Notes under the pieces: generated by a model
What the model was told of the DNA's origin: nothing
Seen by the model: the letters and a program-made list of their open reading frames with translations, nothing else
Database searches by the model: none
Position numbers and translations under genes: made by a program
In this document: piece by piece, positions 14,852-22,334 of the stretch
How positions within the stretch are numbered: the first letter of the stretch is position 1
Layout: each line of letters starts with the position of its first letter
Source: a virus
IMG/VR virus record: IMGVR_UViG_3300031707_001164
Span: 1 to 22,868 of that record
DNA length: 22,868 nt
Direction: 5' to 3' (one strand)

Positions 14852-16431
14852 AAGACATCACGTTGTATCAAGGTGATTGCCGGGATGTTCTTGCTACGTT
14901 GCCTGAGTCATGCGTGGATTATGTAGTTACGGACCCGCCCTACGGGATAAATTTCATGGGAGAAGGTTGGGATCATGTGGTTCCAGGACCGGAGTATTGG
15001 CGGGCAATCTTGCGTGTCTGCAAACCTGGTGCGTTACTCTTGGCGTTCGGTGGCACACGAACCTATCATCGGCTGACTTGTGCGATTGAAGATGCGGGGT
15101 GGGAGATTCGAGACACCTTAATGTGGCTTTATGGGCAGGGGATGCCAAAGTGTGGTGACATCGGAAAGATGATCGACAAGTCAAAGGGAGCCAAACGCGA
15201 GATTATAGGCACCAAGTTAGGTCAACCTGGTTATTCGCTCGCCAATAATGGCCGCACGAACGAAGTCTATGGCGACCTACATAATCCCGAGGCTGAGTGC
15301 GCTATCACGGCCCCGGCCACACCCGAGGCAGCAAAGTGGACTGGTTGGGCTATGGCCCTGAAACCGGCTTGGGAACCAATCGTCCTGGCGATGAAACCGA
15401 TGGACGGGACGATTGCTCACAATGCTTTGACTTGGGACGTGGCGGGGATGAACATTGAAGCCAGTCGGGTTGGCACCGAGAGTACCGTGCGCACGCGCGG
15501 GGACAGTTTGACCGTGGCTGGTTGGGCGAGTACGAAGCGCTCACCCGTAGGCGGGTCCGAGTGCGGCCGGTGGCCTGCGAACGTGTTGTTGGATGAAGAG
15601 GCTGCCGCGCAGTTGGACGAGCAGACTGGGCGGCTTAGTGTCACTGGGAAACGATCCGAGCGGAGTAAGAACGCAGTCGTGGAGGGTACGACTTGGGGTA
15701 TCAACAATCATCTCAGCCGTGAATATCCCAATGATTCTGGCGGGGCAAGTCGATTTTTTTATTGTGCTAAAGCAACAACCAACGAGCGAAATAAAGGTTG
15801 TGAAAAGGTGGTGACATGGGAAGATGTGGACCTAAGCCAAGAGACGGACGAGTTGCTGAAACAGATCAGGGATATATCCGTTATTGGCACACACCGTCTG
15901 GCCGACGCCGCATGGAACACGATGTTGTCTGGGAGCAACATTACGGACCAATCCCGGATGGCTATTGCATCCATCATGTCAATTTTAATAAGATTGACAA
16001 TCGAATTGAGAACCTGCAACTTCTCACCTTCCTCGAACACAAACGCATCCATTCTGGGTGCTACAGAGATGTTGCTGGCGGCTGGATTAAACCTTGTCGC
16101 CGTTGCGGACGACATCGACCGATTGCGGACTTCTACAAGCGGCACGATGGCGTCACTGCTGAGTGCCGTCAGTGCAGCATCGCGCGTGTTGTCGCGGATA
16201 AGCGCAAAAGGAAGGCGCGGCAACACGCACAGCACTGTTAAGCCCCTGACTCTGATGGAGTATTTGTTGGGTTTGCTTTCAACCCCGGATGGGGGACTTA
16301 TCCTGGACCCATTTGCTGGCAGTGGTTCGACACTCGTGGCCGCCCGGCGACTAGGTCGCAGGTGCATCGGGATTGAACTGGACCCCCATAACTACGAGAT
16401 TGCCACCCGAAGGATTCAATGCGAAAGTTGA
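14848..16431 (+). CDS. beta-class DNA methyltransferase carrying a nested HNH gene
   Basis: The 527-aa product is an N6-adenine or N4-cytosine DNA methyltransferase of the beta class, with motif IV TDPPYG near the N-terminus (residues 28-33) and motif I LDPFAGSGST near the C-terminus (486-495). Other family strings are WPANVLLDEEAAAQLDEQ (242-259), SRFFYCAKAT (301-310) and HSTVKPLTLMEYL (461-473). In ordinary members the FFYCAKA block is followed after a modest linker by the HPTVKP block. Here about 140 residues (320-457) with unusual Ala/Ser/Ile/Leu-rich composition separate them, and this stretch encodes an HNH endonuclease in another frame. ATG overlaps the previous stop as ATGA. Probable role: phage DNA self-modification against host restriction. 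Activity may depend on how the insert is tolerated. Confidence 0.85.
   Translation: MKDITLYQGDCRDVLATLPESCVDYVVTDPPYGINFMGEGWDHVVPGPEYWRAILRVCKPGALLLAFGGTRTYHRLTCAIEDAGWEIRDTLMWLYGQGMPKCGDIGKMIDKSKGAKREIIGTKLGQPGYSLANNGRTNEVYGDLHNPEAECAITAPATPEAAKWTGWAMALKPAWEPIVLAMKPMDGTIAHNALTWDVAGMNIEASRVGTESTVRTRGDSLTVAGWASTKRSPVGGSECGRWPANVLLDEEAAAQLDEQTGRLSVTGKRSERSKNAVVEGTTWGINNHLSREYPNDSGGASRFFYCAKATTNERNKGCEKVVTWEDVDLSQETDELLKQIRDISVIGTHRLADAAWNTMLSGSNITDQSRMAIASIMSILIRLTIELRTCNFSPSSNTNASILGATEMLLAAGLNLVAVADDIDRLRTSTSGTMASLLSAVSAASRVLSRISAKGRRGNTHSTVKPLTLMEYLLGLLSTPDGGLILDPFAGSGSTLVAARRLGRRCIGIELDPHNYEIATRRIQCES
15816..16241 (+). CDS. HNH endonuclease nested out of frame in the methyltransferase gene
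   Basis: The 141-aa product contains a clear HNH homing endonuclease core, EHDVVWEQHYGPIPDG at 34-49 and CIHHVNFNKIDNRIENL at 51-67 followed by LEHKRIH to 79, plus a C-terminal zinc-ribbon-like pair C94-x2-C97 and C117-x2-C120. It is read in a frame different from the surrounding methyltransferase, which stays open throughout. AAGG lies 7 nt before the ATG, so it can be translated on its own. Its last residues are encoded by the start of the methyltransferase HSTVKP motif and its TAA stop lies inside the V-K codons. It appears to be a homing gene inserted into the variable linker of the methyltransferase gene. Confidence 0.88.
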   Translation: MGRCGPKPRDGRVAETDQGYIRYWHTPSGRRRMEHDVVWEQHYGPIPDGYCIHHVNFNKIDNRIENLQLLTFLEHKRIHSGCYRDVAGGWIKPCRRCGRHRPIADFYKRHDGVTAECRQCSIARVVADKRKRKARQHAQHC

Positions 16432-16493
16432 TTCTCGCCAGTTTACTGTTGCTTATTGGTTGCCGACCGCCCGTGTCCATGCCGCAGCCGTAG
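16419..16493 (+). CDS. tiny lipoprotein cut by an amber codon (possible Rz1-like spanin)
   Basis: The 24-aa product starts MRKLILASLLLLIGC, a lipoprotein signal with lipobox LIGC, then RPPVSMPQP and a TAG at 16491-16493. AAGGA lies 4 nt before the ATG, and the gene overlaps the methyltransferase end by 13 nt. Beyond TAG the same frame runs for 29 more codons to TAA at 16581-16583 and is made of Pro, Gln, Arg and Glu (PQPQPQPQPRSPRPPRSPRP and more). With the TAG read as Gln (CAG), the product would be a 54-aa proline-rich lipoprotein, the size and style of Rz1-type outer-membrane spanins used in lysis. No inner spanin is recognised nearby. TAG is a normal stop elsewhere in this window, so this is an interrupted gene, a short functional form or a readthrough case. 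Confidence 0.6.
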   Translation: MRKLILASLLLLIGCRPPVSMPQP

Positions 16494-16550
16494 CCGCAGC
16501 CGCAGCCGCAGCCGCAACCACGGTCGCCACGGCCGCCACGGTCGCCACGG
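16479..16550 (+). repeat. GC-rich short tandem repeats
   Basis: Tandem CCGCAG hexamers (about six units, one carrying the TAG in place of CAG and the last CCGCAA) run from about 16482 to 16517 and are followed by two near-copies of a cggtcgccacggc-like unit to 16550. In the lipoprotein frame they encode Pro-Gln and Ser-Pro-Arg repeats. Such tracts are prone to slippage and mutation. Confidence 0.7.
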
Positions 16551-16596
16551 CCCGAACCTCGACCTGAGCCTCTACACAGATAATTGGAATACAGTC

Positions 16597-16773
16597 ATGC
16601 AGTTTCCGATGTCATTGTTGATTGAACCCCCGTTGGTGGTAATTGAGAGCGAGCGTGTAAACGAACGTATCCGGCTTGCAACGGCACTGCGGCAACGAGC
16701 GATGACCCGAACGCCGCCCGAGGCATACGTCTTGATGATGGTGGCGGATTGGATCGAAAAGGACGAGATTTAG
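16597..16773 (+). CDS. small hypothetical protein
   Basis: The 58-aa product starts MQFPMSLLIEPPLVV and ends in a helical segment YVLMMVADWIEKDEI. The frame is open upstream to 16456, but that part reads through the repeat tract as Ser-Arg and Gly-Arg-His repeats and is probably not coding. The ribosome binding site is weak (TTGGAA about 8 nt before the ATG). No family is recognised. It lies between the interrupted lipoprotein and the SNF2-type helicase. Confidence 0.5.
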   Translation: MQFPMSLLIEPPLVVIESERVNERIRLATALRQRAMTRTPPEAYVLMMVADWIEKDEI

Positions 16774-16829
16774 GGAAATTCATGGTCCAAAGGTGCTTGA
16801 ATATCGCTTAGGTGTGTGGGAGATACCGG

Positions 16830-18788
16830 ATGATTGAGAATATCAAAATGACCGTCCGCACGTCGAGCGGCACCCTAGTTCGGGTGCCTGCTTTGATTGA
16901 GCGAAAGGACGGTCGTATTTTCTTCGTCAAGTCTCCTTTCGCCTTGAAGGACGAGATCAAGGCCATGCGCGGCTCGAAATGGCACGGCTATGACGAGGAA
17001 GACCCGCGCAAGATGTGGTCGGTTGATGACTGCCAGCGCAACAACTTCCAACTCGCGTTCCTATGTGGTGAGGATGTCTATGCTTGGTTCGACCGGCCGT
17101 TGATCCAGCATGAGTACGAACGTCCGTTGATGCCGCACCAGTGCGATATGTCGGACAGCGGTCTCACCTATCACTATCAAATCTTTGCGGCCGAGATGGG
17201 CACCGGCAAGACACTTTCGGCCCAAGAGGTCATGGAACGGTCGGGGATTCCAGTGTGGTGGTGGGCCGGGCCGAAGACCAGTATCCCGAATATCAAACGT
17301 GAATTGAAGAAATGGCAGTTTCCCTTCGACCGGATTCAGGTGGAGTTCTTCACCTATGAAGGTCTTGTTCGCGTTATGGACGAGTGGGCACCCGACGCCA
17401 TTCCGCCATTGGGTTTTATCGAGGATGAATCAAGCCGAACCAAGAATAGCACATCGCAACGTTCGCGTGCGTGCCAACGTCTTGCAGACTTGATTCGGCA
17501 GCATCATGGCTTCAAGGGTTACGTGATTGAGATGTCGGGAACGCCGTCACCGAAGACACCCGTGGACTGGTGGAGCCAATGTGAAATTGCCTGGCCTGGT
17601 TTTCTTCGAGAAGGCAGCCAACGGGCGATGGAAGAGCGCATGGCTTTCATGGTCCAGCAATCCTATGATTCTGGCACCTTCAAGAAACGTACTGGCTGGA
17701 AGGATGACGAAAAGAAGTGCGCGGAGTGCGGCGAATTGGAAGCCGAAGGTCCACACCAACTCGACGAGTGCGCAGACCCCGAAGATTACCACGCCTACAA
17801 GCCAAGCAAGAACGAAGTGGCGTACTTGAATGACCGCCTCAAAGGCTTGGTCATCGTTAAACATAAGAAAGATTGCCTCAGCTTGCCTGATAAGCGCTAC
17901 CGCAAGATTGTTTGCAAACCGACTGCCAGTGCATTGCGTGTTGCCGAAGCCATCGTGCAATCGGCTCCGAACGCTATCACCGGCATGACGCTTCTGCGAG
18001 AATTGAGCGATGGGTTTCAATATCGTGAAGAGCAAGACGGTATGGTGGCGTGTCGGCAATGTACTGATGGCACGATTGCGGAGTGGAGTGATCCTGACTC
18101 ACCCGAACGTACTTATCAGGCCATCGACCTTCTTGACCCGGATACCATTGCTCGACTGCAAAAGCAGTCGATCACTTGCCCGACGTGTGGTGGCACGAAG
18201 GAAGTAGTGAAGATGATTCGGGTCACCCGTGAAGTTCCATGCCCGAAGGATGCCGCTCTCAGGATGTTGCTTGACGAGAATGAGGAAGTTGGGCGGCTTG
18301 TAGTTTTTGCTGGCTTTACAGGGTCCGTTGACCGCATCGTGCGACTTTGCCTCAAGGATAAATGGAATGTTGTGCGGTGTGACCAGGGCAACTTCCAAGT
18401 GCTCACGGATGAAGGTGTGAATACCGTTGAGGAACCATTGGATTATTGGGCGAATATGGACCATCCTCGCGTGGTGTTCGCAGCAAACCCGGAATCCGGC
18501 GGCATGAGTCTCACGTTGGTCGAGGCTAGGATGTCGGTGTACTGGTCCAATAGTTGGAAACCCGAATACCGGGTTCAATCTGAGGATCGGATTCACCGAA
18601 TCGGAATGGACTTGAACAAGGGTTGTACCATCGTTGACTTGATTCACTTGCCTAGCGATGAGCGCGTCTTGCAGGTGATCCGGGAGAATCGAAAGTTGGA
18701 GTTGATGACGATGGGCGAAATCATGGCGGATGTTAATTGGATGGATTCCAGTGAAGATGGCGAATTAGTAGTCATGGAGGCAACGTGA
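16830..18788 (+). CDS. SNF2-type DNA helicase/translocase with zinc-binding insert
   Basis: The 652-aa product (start ATG 16830 with GGGAG 8-9 nt upstream; a GTG at 16812 is less likely) is an SF2/SNF2-like ATPase. Motif I is AEMGTGKT at about 121-128, motif II EDESS at about 198-202, motif III MSGTPSP at about 235-241, and the C-terminal RecA lobe has VVFAGFTGSVDR (492-503), a GGMSLTLVEA stretch (557-566) and motif VI QSEDRIHRIG (583-592). Between the lobes lies a region with CAEC and paired CxxC motifs (about 297-300, 408-411 and 450-453), a likely zinc ribbon. Phage SNF2-like proteins act in replication, recombination or transcription. The substrate here is unknown. It overlaps the next gene by 4 nt (GTGA). 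Confidence 0.88.
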   Translation: MIENIKMTVRTSSGTLVRVPALIERKDGRIFFVKSPFALKDEIKAMRGSKWHGYDEEDPRKMWSVDDCQRNNFQLAFLCGEDVYAWFDRPLIQHEYERPLMPHQCDMSDSGLTYHYQIFAAEMGTGKTLSAQEVMERSGIPVWWWAGPKTSIPNIKRELKKWQFPFDRIQVEFFTYEGLVRVMDEWAPDAIPPLGFIEDESSRTKNSTSQRSRACQRLADLIRQHHGFKGYVIEMSGTPSPKTPVDWWSQCEIAWPGFLREGSQRAMEERMAFMVQQSYDSGTFKKRTGWKDDEKKCAECGELEAEGPHQLDECADPEDYHAYKPSKNEVAYLNDRLKGLVIVKHKKDCLSLPDKRYRKIVCKPTASALRVAEAIVQSAPNAITGMTLLRELSDGFQYREEQDGMVACRQCTDGTIAEWSDPDSPERTYQAIDLLDPDTIARLQKQSITCPTCGGTKEVVKMIRVTREVPCPKDAALRMLLDENEEVGRLVVFAGFTGSVDRIVRLCLKDKWNVVRCDQGNFQVLTDEGVNTVEEPLDYWANMDHPRVVFAANPESGGMSLTLVEARMSVYWSNSWKPEYRVQSEDRIHRIGMDLNKGCTIVDLIHLPSDERVLQVIRENRKLELMTMGEIMADVNWMDSSEDGELVVMEAT

Positions 18789-19087
18789 GAGTTATTCGGT
18801 TACACATTGTTCTAGCCAGAGGCCACTGGGGACGCCGCCTTACAGGTGCCTACCTCAAGATGCTTTTGGATGATGGGACAGTGACCGACGTGGAAGTCCA
18901 AACGCCCGATGCGGATACGTTATACGATTTCATTCTCTCGTATCTACGAGAAGAAGACGATAACGATGATCCTGCTGGGGACGTGTGTTGGGCTTTGGTT
19001 TGTCGCTTTCAACCTGAGTATGAAAGTATGGTAGACGTGTCGGTGGAGGAGGATTGTACCTCACCCCTTAATTTGTTGCTTCGGTAA
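18785..19087 (+). CDS. hypothetical 100-aa protein
   Basis: It starts at GTG overlapping the helicase stop as GTGA. The product has a beta-like N-terminus (MRVIRLHIVLARGHWG), a Tyr-Leu-rich helix, and an acidic run REEDDNDDPAGD near residues 55-66, and ends TSPLNLLLR. No family is recognised. Translational coupling suggests co-expression with the helicase. The start of the next gene is 28 nt downstream. Confidence 0.65.
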   Translation: MRVIRLHIVLARGHWGRRLTGAYLKMLLDDGTVTDVEVQTPDADTLYDFILSYLREEDDNDDPAGDVCWALVCRFQPEYESMVDVSVEEDCTSPLNLLLR

Positions 19088-19115
19088 CTTACTCTTTTCA
19101 TGTGGAGTCCAAACA

Positions 19116-20063
19116 ATGAAGTACGTGTTGTTGGTTCTTATTCTGATCGCTCTTGCCGTTCCCACGGCGGCGCTGGCTGGTGTCCCTGATGACTTGCAAG
19201 CCGTCAGTGTCACGATTAAGGCTGATCGTGCCCAAGGTTCGGGTACACTTGTCACTCGGAAGGTTGGCGATGAAACCATTACCTTCGTCTGGACGGCGGG
19301 CCACGTCGTTGACGGTCTCCGCACTACGCGGACGGTGATTTCGTCTACAGGTACTCCGAAGATTCTCATTGAATACAAAGACGCTGAAATCGTTCAAGAG
19401 CGACAACAGAACGGCCGCGCGGTTGGCGAGGTCAAGTATGCTTGCAAGGTGGTTAAAGTCAGCGGTGCTGATTACGGCGAAGACTTGGCCGTATTGATGG
19501 TTCGTTGCAAGAGCGCCTATCCCCTTTCCATCTGTGCCAAGTTCCAGCAAGACATCAACTACATCCCGCCTATCGGTATCGAGTTGAGCCATTGCGGTAG
19601 TCTCCTCGGTCAATTCGGGGCCAATAGCTATACCACCGGCGTCTTGAGCCAGACGGGTCGTATGCTCCCGATGAAGGGTGCCAATGTCAAGGTTTTCGAT
19701 CAAGTGACGGCGGTTGCTTTCCCTGGGTCGTCTGGCGGCGGCATGTTCTTGAAGGCAGACGGTGCCTATGTCGGCATGTTGACGCAAGGTGTGATGCAGT
19801 TGCAAGGTTTCAACTTCATCGTCCCTGTGCGGCGCATCCATACGTTTGCCAGGGACGCGAAGATGGAGTGGGCCATCAATCCGACCGTTGAGATGCCAAC
19901 GATGAAAGAGATTGACGCGATTCCGGTCGAGGATGAAGGTTCATCGCCGGGTGGCTATCCACAACGCGCCTCGGGTGGCGGGGAGGAACCGGGTGCTCCG
20001 GCTTTCAAGCCGCCGTTCAACTTCGACAATGCCATCAACTGGGTCAAGCAATTCATTCGCTAA
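19116..20063 (+). CDS. exported trypsin-like serine protease
   Basis: The 315-aa product has a signal peptide (MKYVLLVLILIALAVPTAA then LAG, cleavage likely near residue 21-22) and a trypsin-like/HtrA-style catalytic triad: His 63 in WTAGHVVDG, Asp 123 in GEDLAVLMV and Ser 206 in FPGSSGGGMF. Paired cysteines (110, 131, 140, 160) could form disulfides. The last 65 residues are a Gly/Pro-rich tail with a final amphipathic helix NAINWVKQFIR. No PDZ domain is seen. An exported protease is unusual for a phage; it could act in the periplasm during infection, on host defence or envelope proteins, or be a captured host gene. The ribosome binding site before ATG 19116 is weak (GTGGAG about 10 nt upstream). 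Confidence 0.85.
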   Translation: MKYVLLVLILIALAVPTAALAGVPDDLQAVSVTIKADRAQGSGTLVTRKVGDETITFVWTAGHVVDGLRTTRTVISSTGTPKILIEYKDAEIVQERQQNGRAVGEVKYACKVVKVSGADYGEDLAVLMVRCKSAYPLSICAKFQQDINYIPPIGIELSHCGSLLGQFGANSYTTGVLSQTGRMLPMKGANVKVFDQVTAVAFPGSSGGGMFLKADGAYVGMLTQGVMQLQGFNFIVPVRRIHTFARDAKMEWAINPTVEMPTMKEIDAIPVEDEGSSPGGYPQRASGGGEEPGAPAFKPPFNFDNAINWVKQFIR

Positions 20064-20074
20064 ACCCCTGTTGG

Positions 20075-20109
20075 GCCGGGCGGGGAGTTTACGCCACTCC
20101 CCGCCCGGC
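20075..20109 (+). terminator. perfect GC-rich hairpin before the second methyltransferase
   Basis: A 14-bp perfect stem (gccgggcggggagt / actccccgcccggc) with a 7-nt loop lies 11 nt after the protease stop and 14 nt before the next ATG. No T-run follows, so it is more likely an attenuator or an RNase-blocking mRNA hairpin than a full intrinsic terminator. It could also mask or space the ribosome binding site GGAG at 20113-20116. Confidence 0.6.
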
Positions 20110-20123
20110 ACGCGGAGATTGTC

Positions 20124-20966
20124 ATGCACATTGTCCCAACTGATGCTTTGACGTTTTTACGGGGTCTGCCGGAGAAGTCTGTAGACTTGTTCTTGACAGA
20201 CCCGCCCTTCTTTGGCATCGTCAAAGATGAATGGGATAATCAATGGCGCACGGCGGACGAGTTTGTGGACTGGCTCTTTGGCGTCTTTCAAGCGGCTCAC
20301 TCTTGTCTCAAAGACACGGGGAGCCTGGTGTTCTTTGGGGGCATCGGGAAACACGGCGCACATCCGCTGTTGAATCTGATGCAGCGGCTTGAAAGTCTCT
20401 ACACGTATCGCAACTGGATTACTTGGGGCAAACGTCGGGCATACGGTAAACAACGTGATTACCTCTTTTGCCGTGAGGAAATTCTGTGGTACACTTGCTC
20501 GGATCAATGGACCTTCAACATTCCCTACCTAGCCGAGAAGCGTGGCTATGCGGGTTTCAATCCGAAGTACCCGGCCAAGTCTGAGTACAAGCGAGTCTCT
20601 AATGTTTGGACGGATATTACTGAATTGTTCCGGCCTGAGAGATCGTGTCAGAAGCCGGACCCACTTATGACCCGGCTGGTGGCGACCCACTCGAATCCGG
20701 GCGACCTAGTAGTGGACCCGTTTGCAGGAATGGGGACAACGGGAGTGGCTGCCTTGCGACTGGGGCGACGGTTTCAGGGTTGTGAGATCGAAGTGGCAAC
20801 TGCAATACTTGCGGAGGGACGGTGCAATGGGGCGACTCAGCAAGTCCAACAGTTGGAAACGAACGGCGCAGATGCTCGATGCACCAACGCTGAAACGTTG
20901 GTACAAGAAATTGGTGCGCCGTCAGAATCGACGGAAAGCCAAACAAAACCCGGATGCCAAGGATAA
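20124..20966 (+). CDS. beta-class DNA methyltransferase
   Basis: The 280-aa product has motif IV TDPPFFG (residues 25-31) near the N-terminus and motif I VVDPFAGMGTTG (196-207) near the C-terminus, the beta-class order of N6-adenine or N4-cytosine methyltransferases. GGAG lies 7 nt before the ATG. The family usually ends shortly after the GCEIE block (219-223); here the last 45 residues (about 235-280) have no recognisable motif and overlap in another frame a gene for a small basic protein. A frameshift or simple overlap could explain this. Together with the first methyltransferase it suggests modified phage DNA. No cognate restriction enzyme is seen. Confidence 0.85.
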   Translation: MHIVPTDALTFLRGLPEKSVDLFLTDPPFFGIVKDEWDNQWRTADEFVDWLFGVFQAAHSCLKDTGSLVFFGGIGKHGAHPLLNLMQRLESLYTYRNWITWGKRRAYGKQRDYLFCREEILWYTCSDQWTFNIPYLAEKRGYAGFNPKYPAKSEYKRVSNVWTDITELFRPERSCQKPDPLMTRLVATHSNPGDLVVDPFAGMGTTGVAALRLGRRFQGCEIEVATAILAEGRCNGATQQVQQLETNGADARCTNAETLVQEIGAPSESTESQTKPGCQG

Positions 20967-20994
20967 GCCCCTTGATCCCTGGGCCATAGACTAG
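20827..20994 (+). CDS. small basic protein overlapping the methyltransferase end
   Basis: The 55-aa product starts MGRLSKSNSWKRTAQMLD and is very basic (KRWYKKLVRRQNRRKAKQ), ending PLDPWAID. It overlaps the methyltransferase end by 140 nt in another frame. GGAGG lies about 9 nt before the ATG. Small basic proteins with an RWYxxxxRRQ-type pattern occur in phage genomes. Its charge suggests nucleic-acid binding, but function is unknown. It ends 11 nt before the metallophosphoesterase gene. Confidence 0.6.
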   Translation: MGRLSKSNSWKRTAQMLDAPTLKRWYKKLVRRQNRRKAKQNPDAKDKPLDPWAID

Positions 20995-21005
20995 GAGATG
21001 AACGG

Positions 21006-22319
21006 ATGAAGAAACTTAGCAACGAGCAGGTTACACAGATCAAGGTGCAGATAGGCAAGATACCCCAACCGGAAATCGCCAAACAATTTGGTGTCAGCCG
21101 GTCCATCATTTCAGATATTGCGACAGGGCGTGTTCACAAAGACATCGCATGGCCGGATGGGCAGCCGACACCGAAGTCCGCAGGCGGGCAACATAAACCA
21201 ATTCCTGACTTTGACCCAACTGATGCCAAGGTCATGGAATTGGAAGCCGAGATCGTTCACTTGACTGACGAGCGCAACCGCGAACGGCAGAAGGTTAAGG
21301 CGGGGGCGAAGATTGCCGGGTTGTTCAAGGCCATCACCACTGAGATGGGACAACGGATTAAACCATTTGCAGCCTTGCCGACTGCATTGGATTTTCGTCG
21401 CAAAGCGCAGATTACCGAACATGTCGTCATGCACCTGAGCGACGGCCACCACGATCAAGTCGTGCGGCCCGAGGAAGTAGGCGGCTTGGAAGAGTACAAC
21501 TTTCCGATCAGTTGCGCGCGTGCCGAACGGTACGTGGATACTGTGGTCGAGTGGACACAGGATACCCTCGTGCCCAAGTTCTACTTCCCGGTACTCTGGG
21601 TGCTAGCCTACGGCGACTACACCAGCGGTGAAATCCACAAGGCGTGCGAGCGGTCTTACTATCGCAACCAATTCAAGAACTGCCTGGCCATCGGCCAACT
21701 CCATGCTTTGATGTTACGTGACTTGGCTCCTCACTTCGAGCAGGTCAACATCCTGTATCTGGCAGGCAATCACGGGCGACGGACGCCGAAGAAAGATTAC
21801 GGCGGGGCACAAGACAACTGGGACTATCTTGTGGCTGAGGTCGCCAAGTTGCATTGCCGGGAGATTGCGAATATCAATTTCAGTATTCCTGATGCGTGGA
21901 GCGCCAATGTCAACATCAATGGCGTCGGTTTCAACATTTCACATGGGGACGATGTTCGCTCGAATAATTCCATTCCCTGGTACGGAATGGTTCGACGGCA
22001 AAAGGGTTTGATTGCATTGGGTGCAGCAGCCGGTGCTCAACGTTGTCGTTACTTTGTCATGGGACACCACCATGCGTCAAGTACGTTGGCGGATGTGGAT
22101 GGCGAATTGCTGGTTAATGGATCATGGGTAGGCACCGATGCCTTCGCCTACAATTCATTGTCCGGGTATCGGGAACCATCACAGTGGATTCATGGCGTCA
22201 ACGGGAAGCACGGGATCACTTGGCGGATGAACTGCAAACTGCGACACGAAAATGAGAAGAACGGTCCTCGCCGCTATAAGATTGACGGCGGACGTGACAT
22301 TGGGCCGTTGAAATCCTAA
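21006..22319 (+). CDS. metallophosphoesterase with N-terminal helix-turn-helix
   Basis: The 437-aa product has an N-terminal HTH (about 8-45, PQPEIAKQFGVSRSIISDIA), a charged helical linker (about 72-100) and a calcineurin-type metallophosphoesterase domain. Metal-site motifs are SDGHHD (D146, H148), YGDYTSG (D204), AGNHGRR (N255, H256), ISHGDD (H313) and MGHHH (H354-H356), complete and in the right order. AGGAG lies about 8 nt before the ATG. Enzymes of this superfamily cut phosphodiester or phosphomonoester bonds. The HTH makes DNA the likely target, for example a nuclease or end-processing role. Its place after the DNA methyltransferase fits DNA processing. Confidence 0.85.
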   Translation: MKKLSNEQVTQIKVQIGKIPQPEIAKQFGVSRSIISDIATGRVHKDIAWPDGQPTPKSAGGQHKPIPDFDPTDAKVMELEAEIVHLTDERNRERQKVKAGAKIAGLFKAITTEMGQRIKPFAALPTALDFRRKAQITEHVVMHLSDGHHDQVVRPEEVGGLEEYNFPISCARAERYVDTVVEWTQDTLVPKFYFPVLWVLAYGDYTSGEIHKACERSYYRNQFKNCLAIGQLHALMLRDLAPHFEQVNILYLAGNHGRRTPKKDYGGAQDNWDYLVAEVAKLHCREIANINFSIPDAWSANVNINGVGFNISHGDDVRSNNSIPWYGMVRRQKGLIALGAAAGAQRCRYFVMGHHHASSTLADVDGELLVNGSWVGTDAFAYNSLSGYREPSQWIHGVNGKHGITWRMNCKLRHENEKNGPRRYKIDGGRDIGPLKS

Positions 22320-22334
22320 TCTTGGAGAAATCCT

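Noticed and set aside
15816-16241. Intein in the methyltransferase
   Set aside because: The HNH is in a different frame from the methyltransferase and no splicing blocks are seen in the host frame.
15759-16367. Antisense open frame of 202 codons across the HNH/methyltransferase overlap
   Set aside because: No recognisable motif or ribosome binding site; both sense frames carry family motifs.
16491-16493. TAG recoded to glutamine genome-wide
   Set aside because: TAG ends several well-supported genes here (stops at 103-105, 3208-3210, 4389-4391 on the - strand, 12285-12287, 16771-16773), so global recoding is unlikely; only local readthrough or mutation remains.
16456-16596. Ser-Arg and Gly-Arg-His repeat N-terminal extension of the 58-aa protein
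   Set aside because: It is another frame of the GC-rich repeat tract; the lipoprotein frame explains the tract better and the later ATG is sufficient.
19098-19841. Long antisense open frame across the protease gene (247 codons)
   Set aside because: The + strand has a signal peptide and a full catalytic triad; the antisense translation shows no motif.
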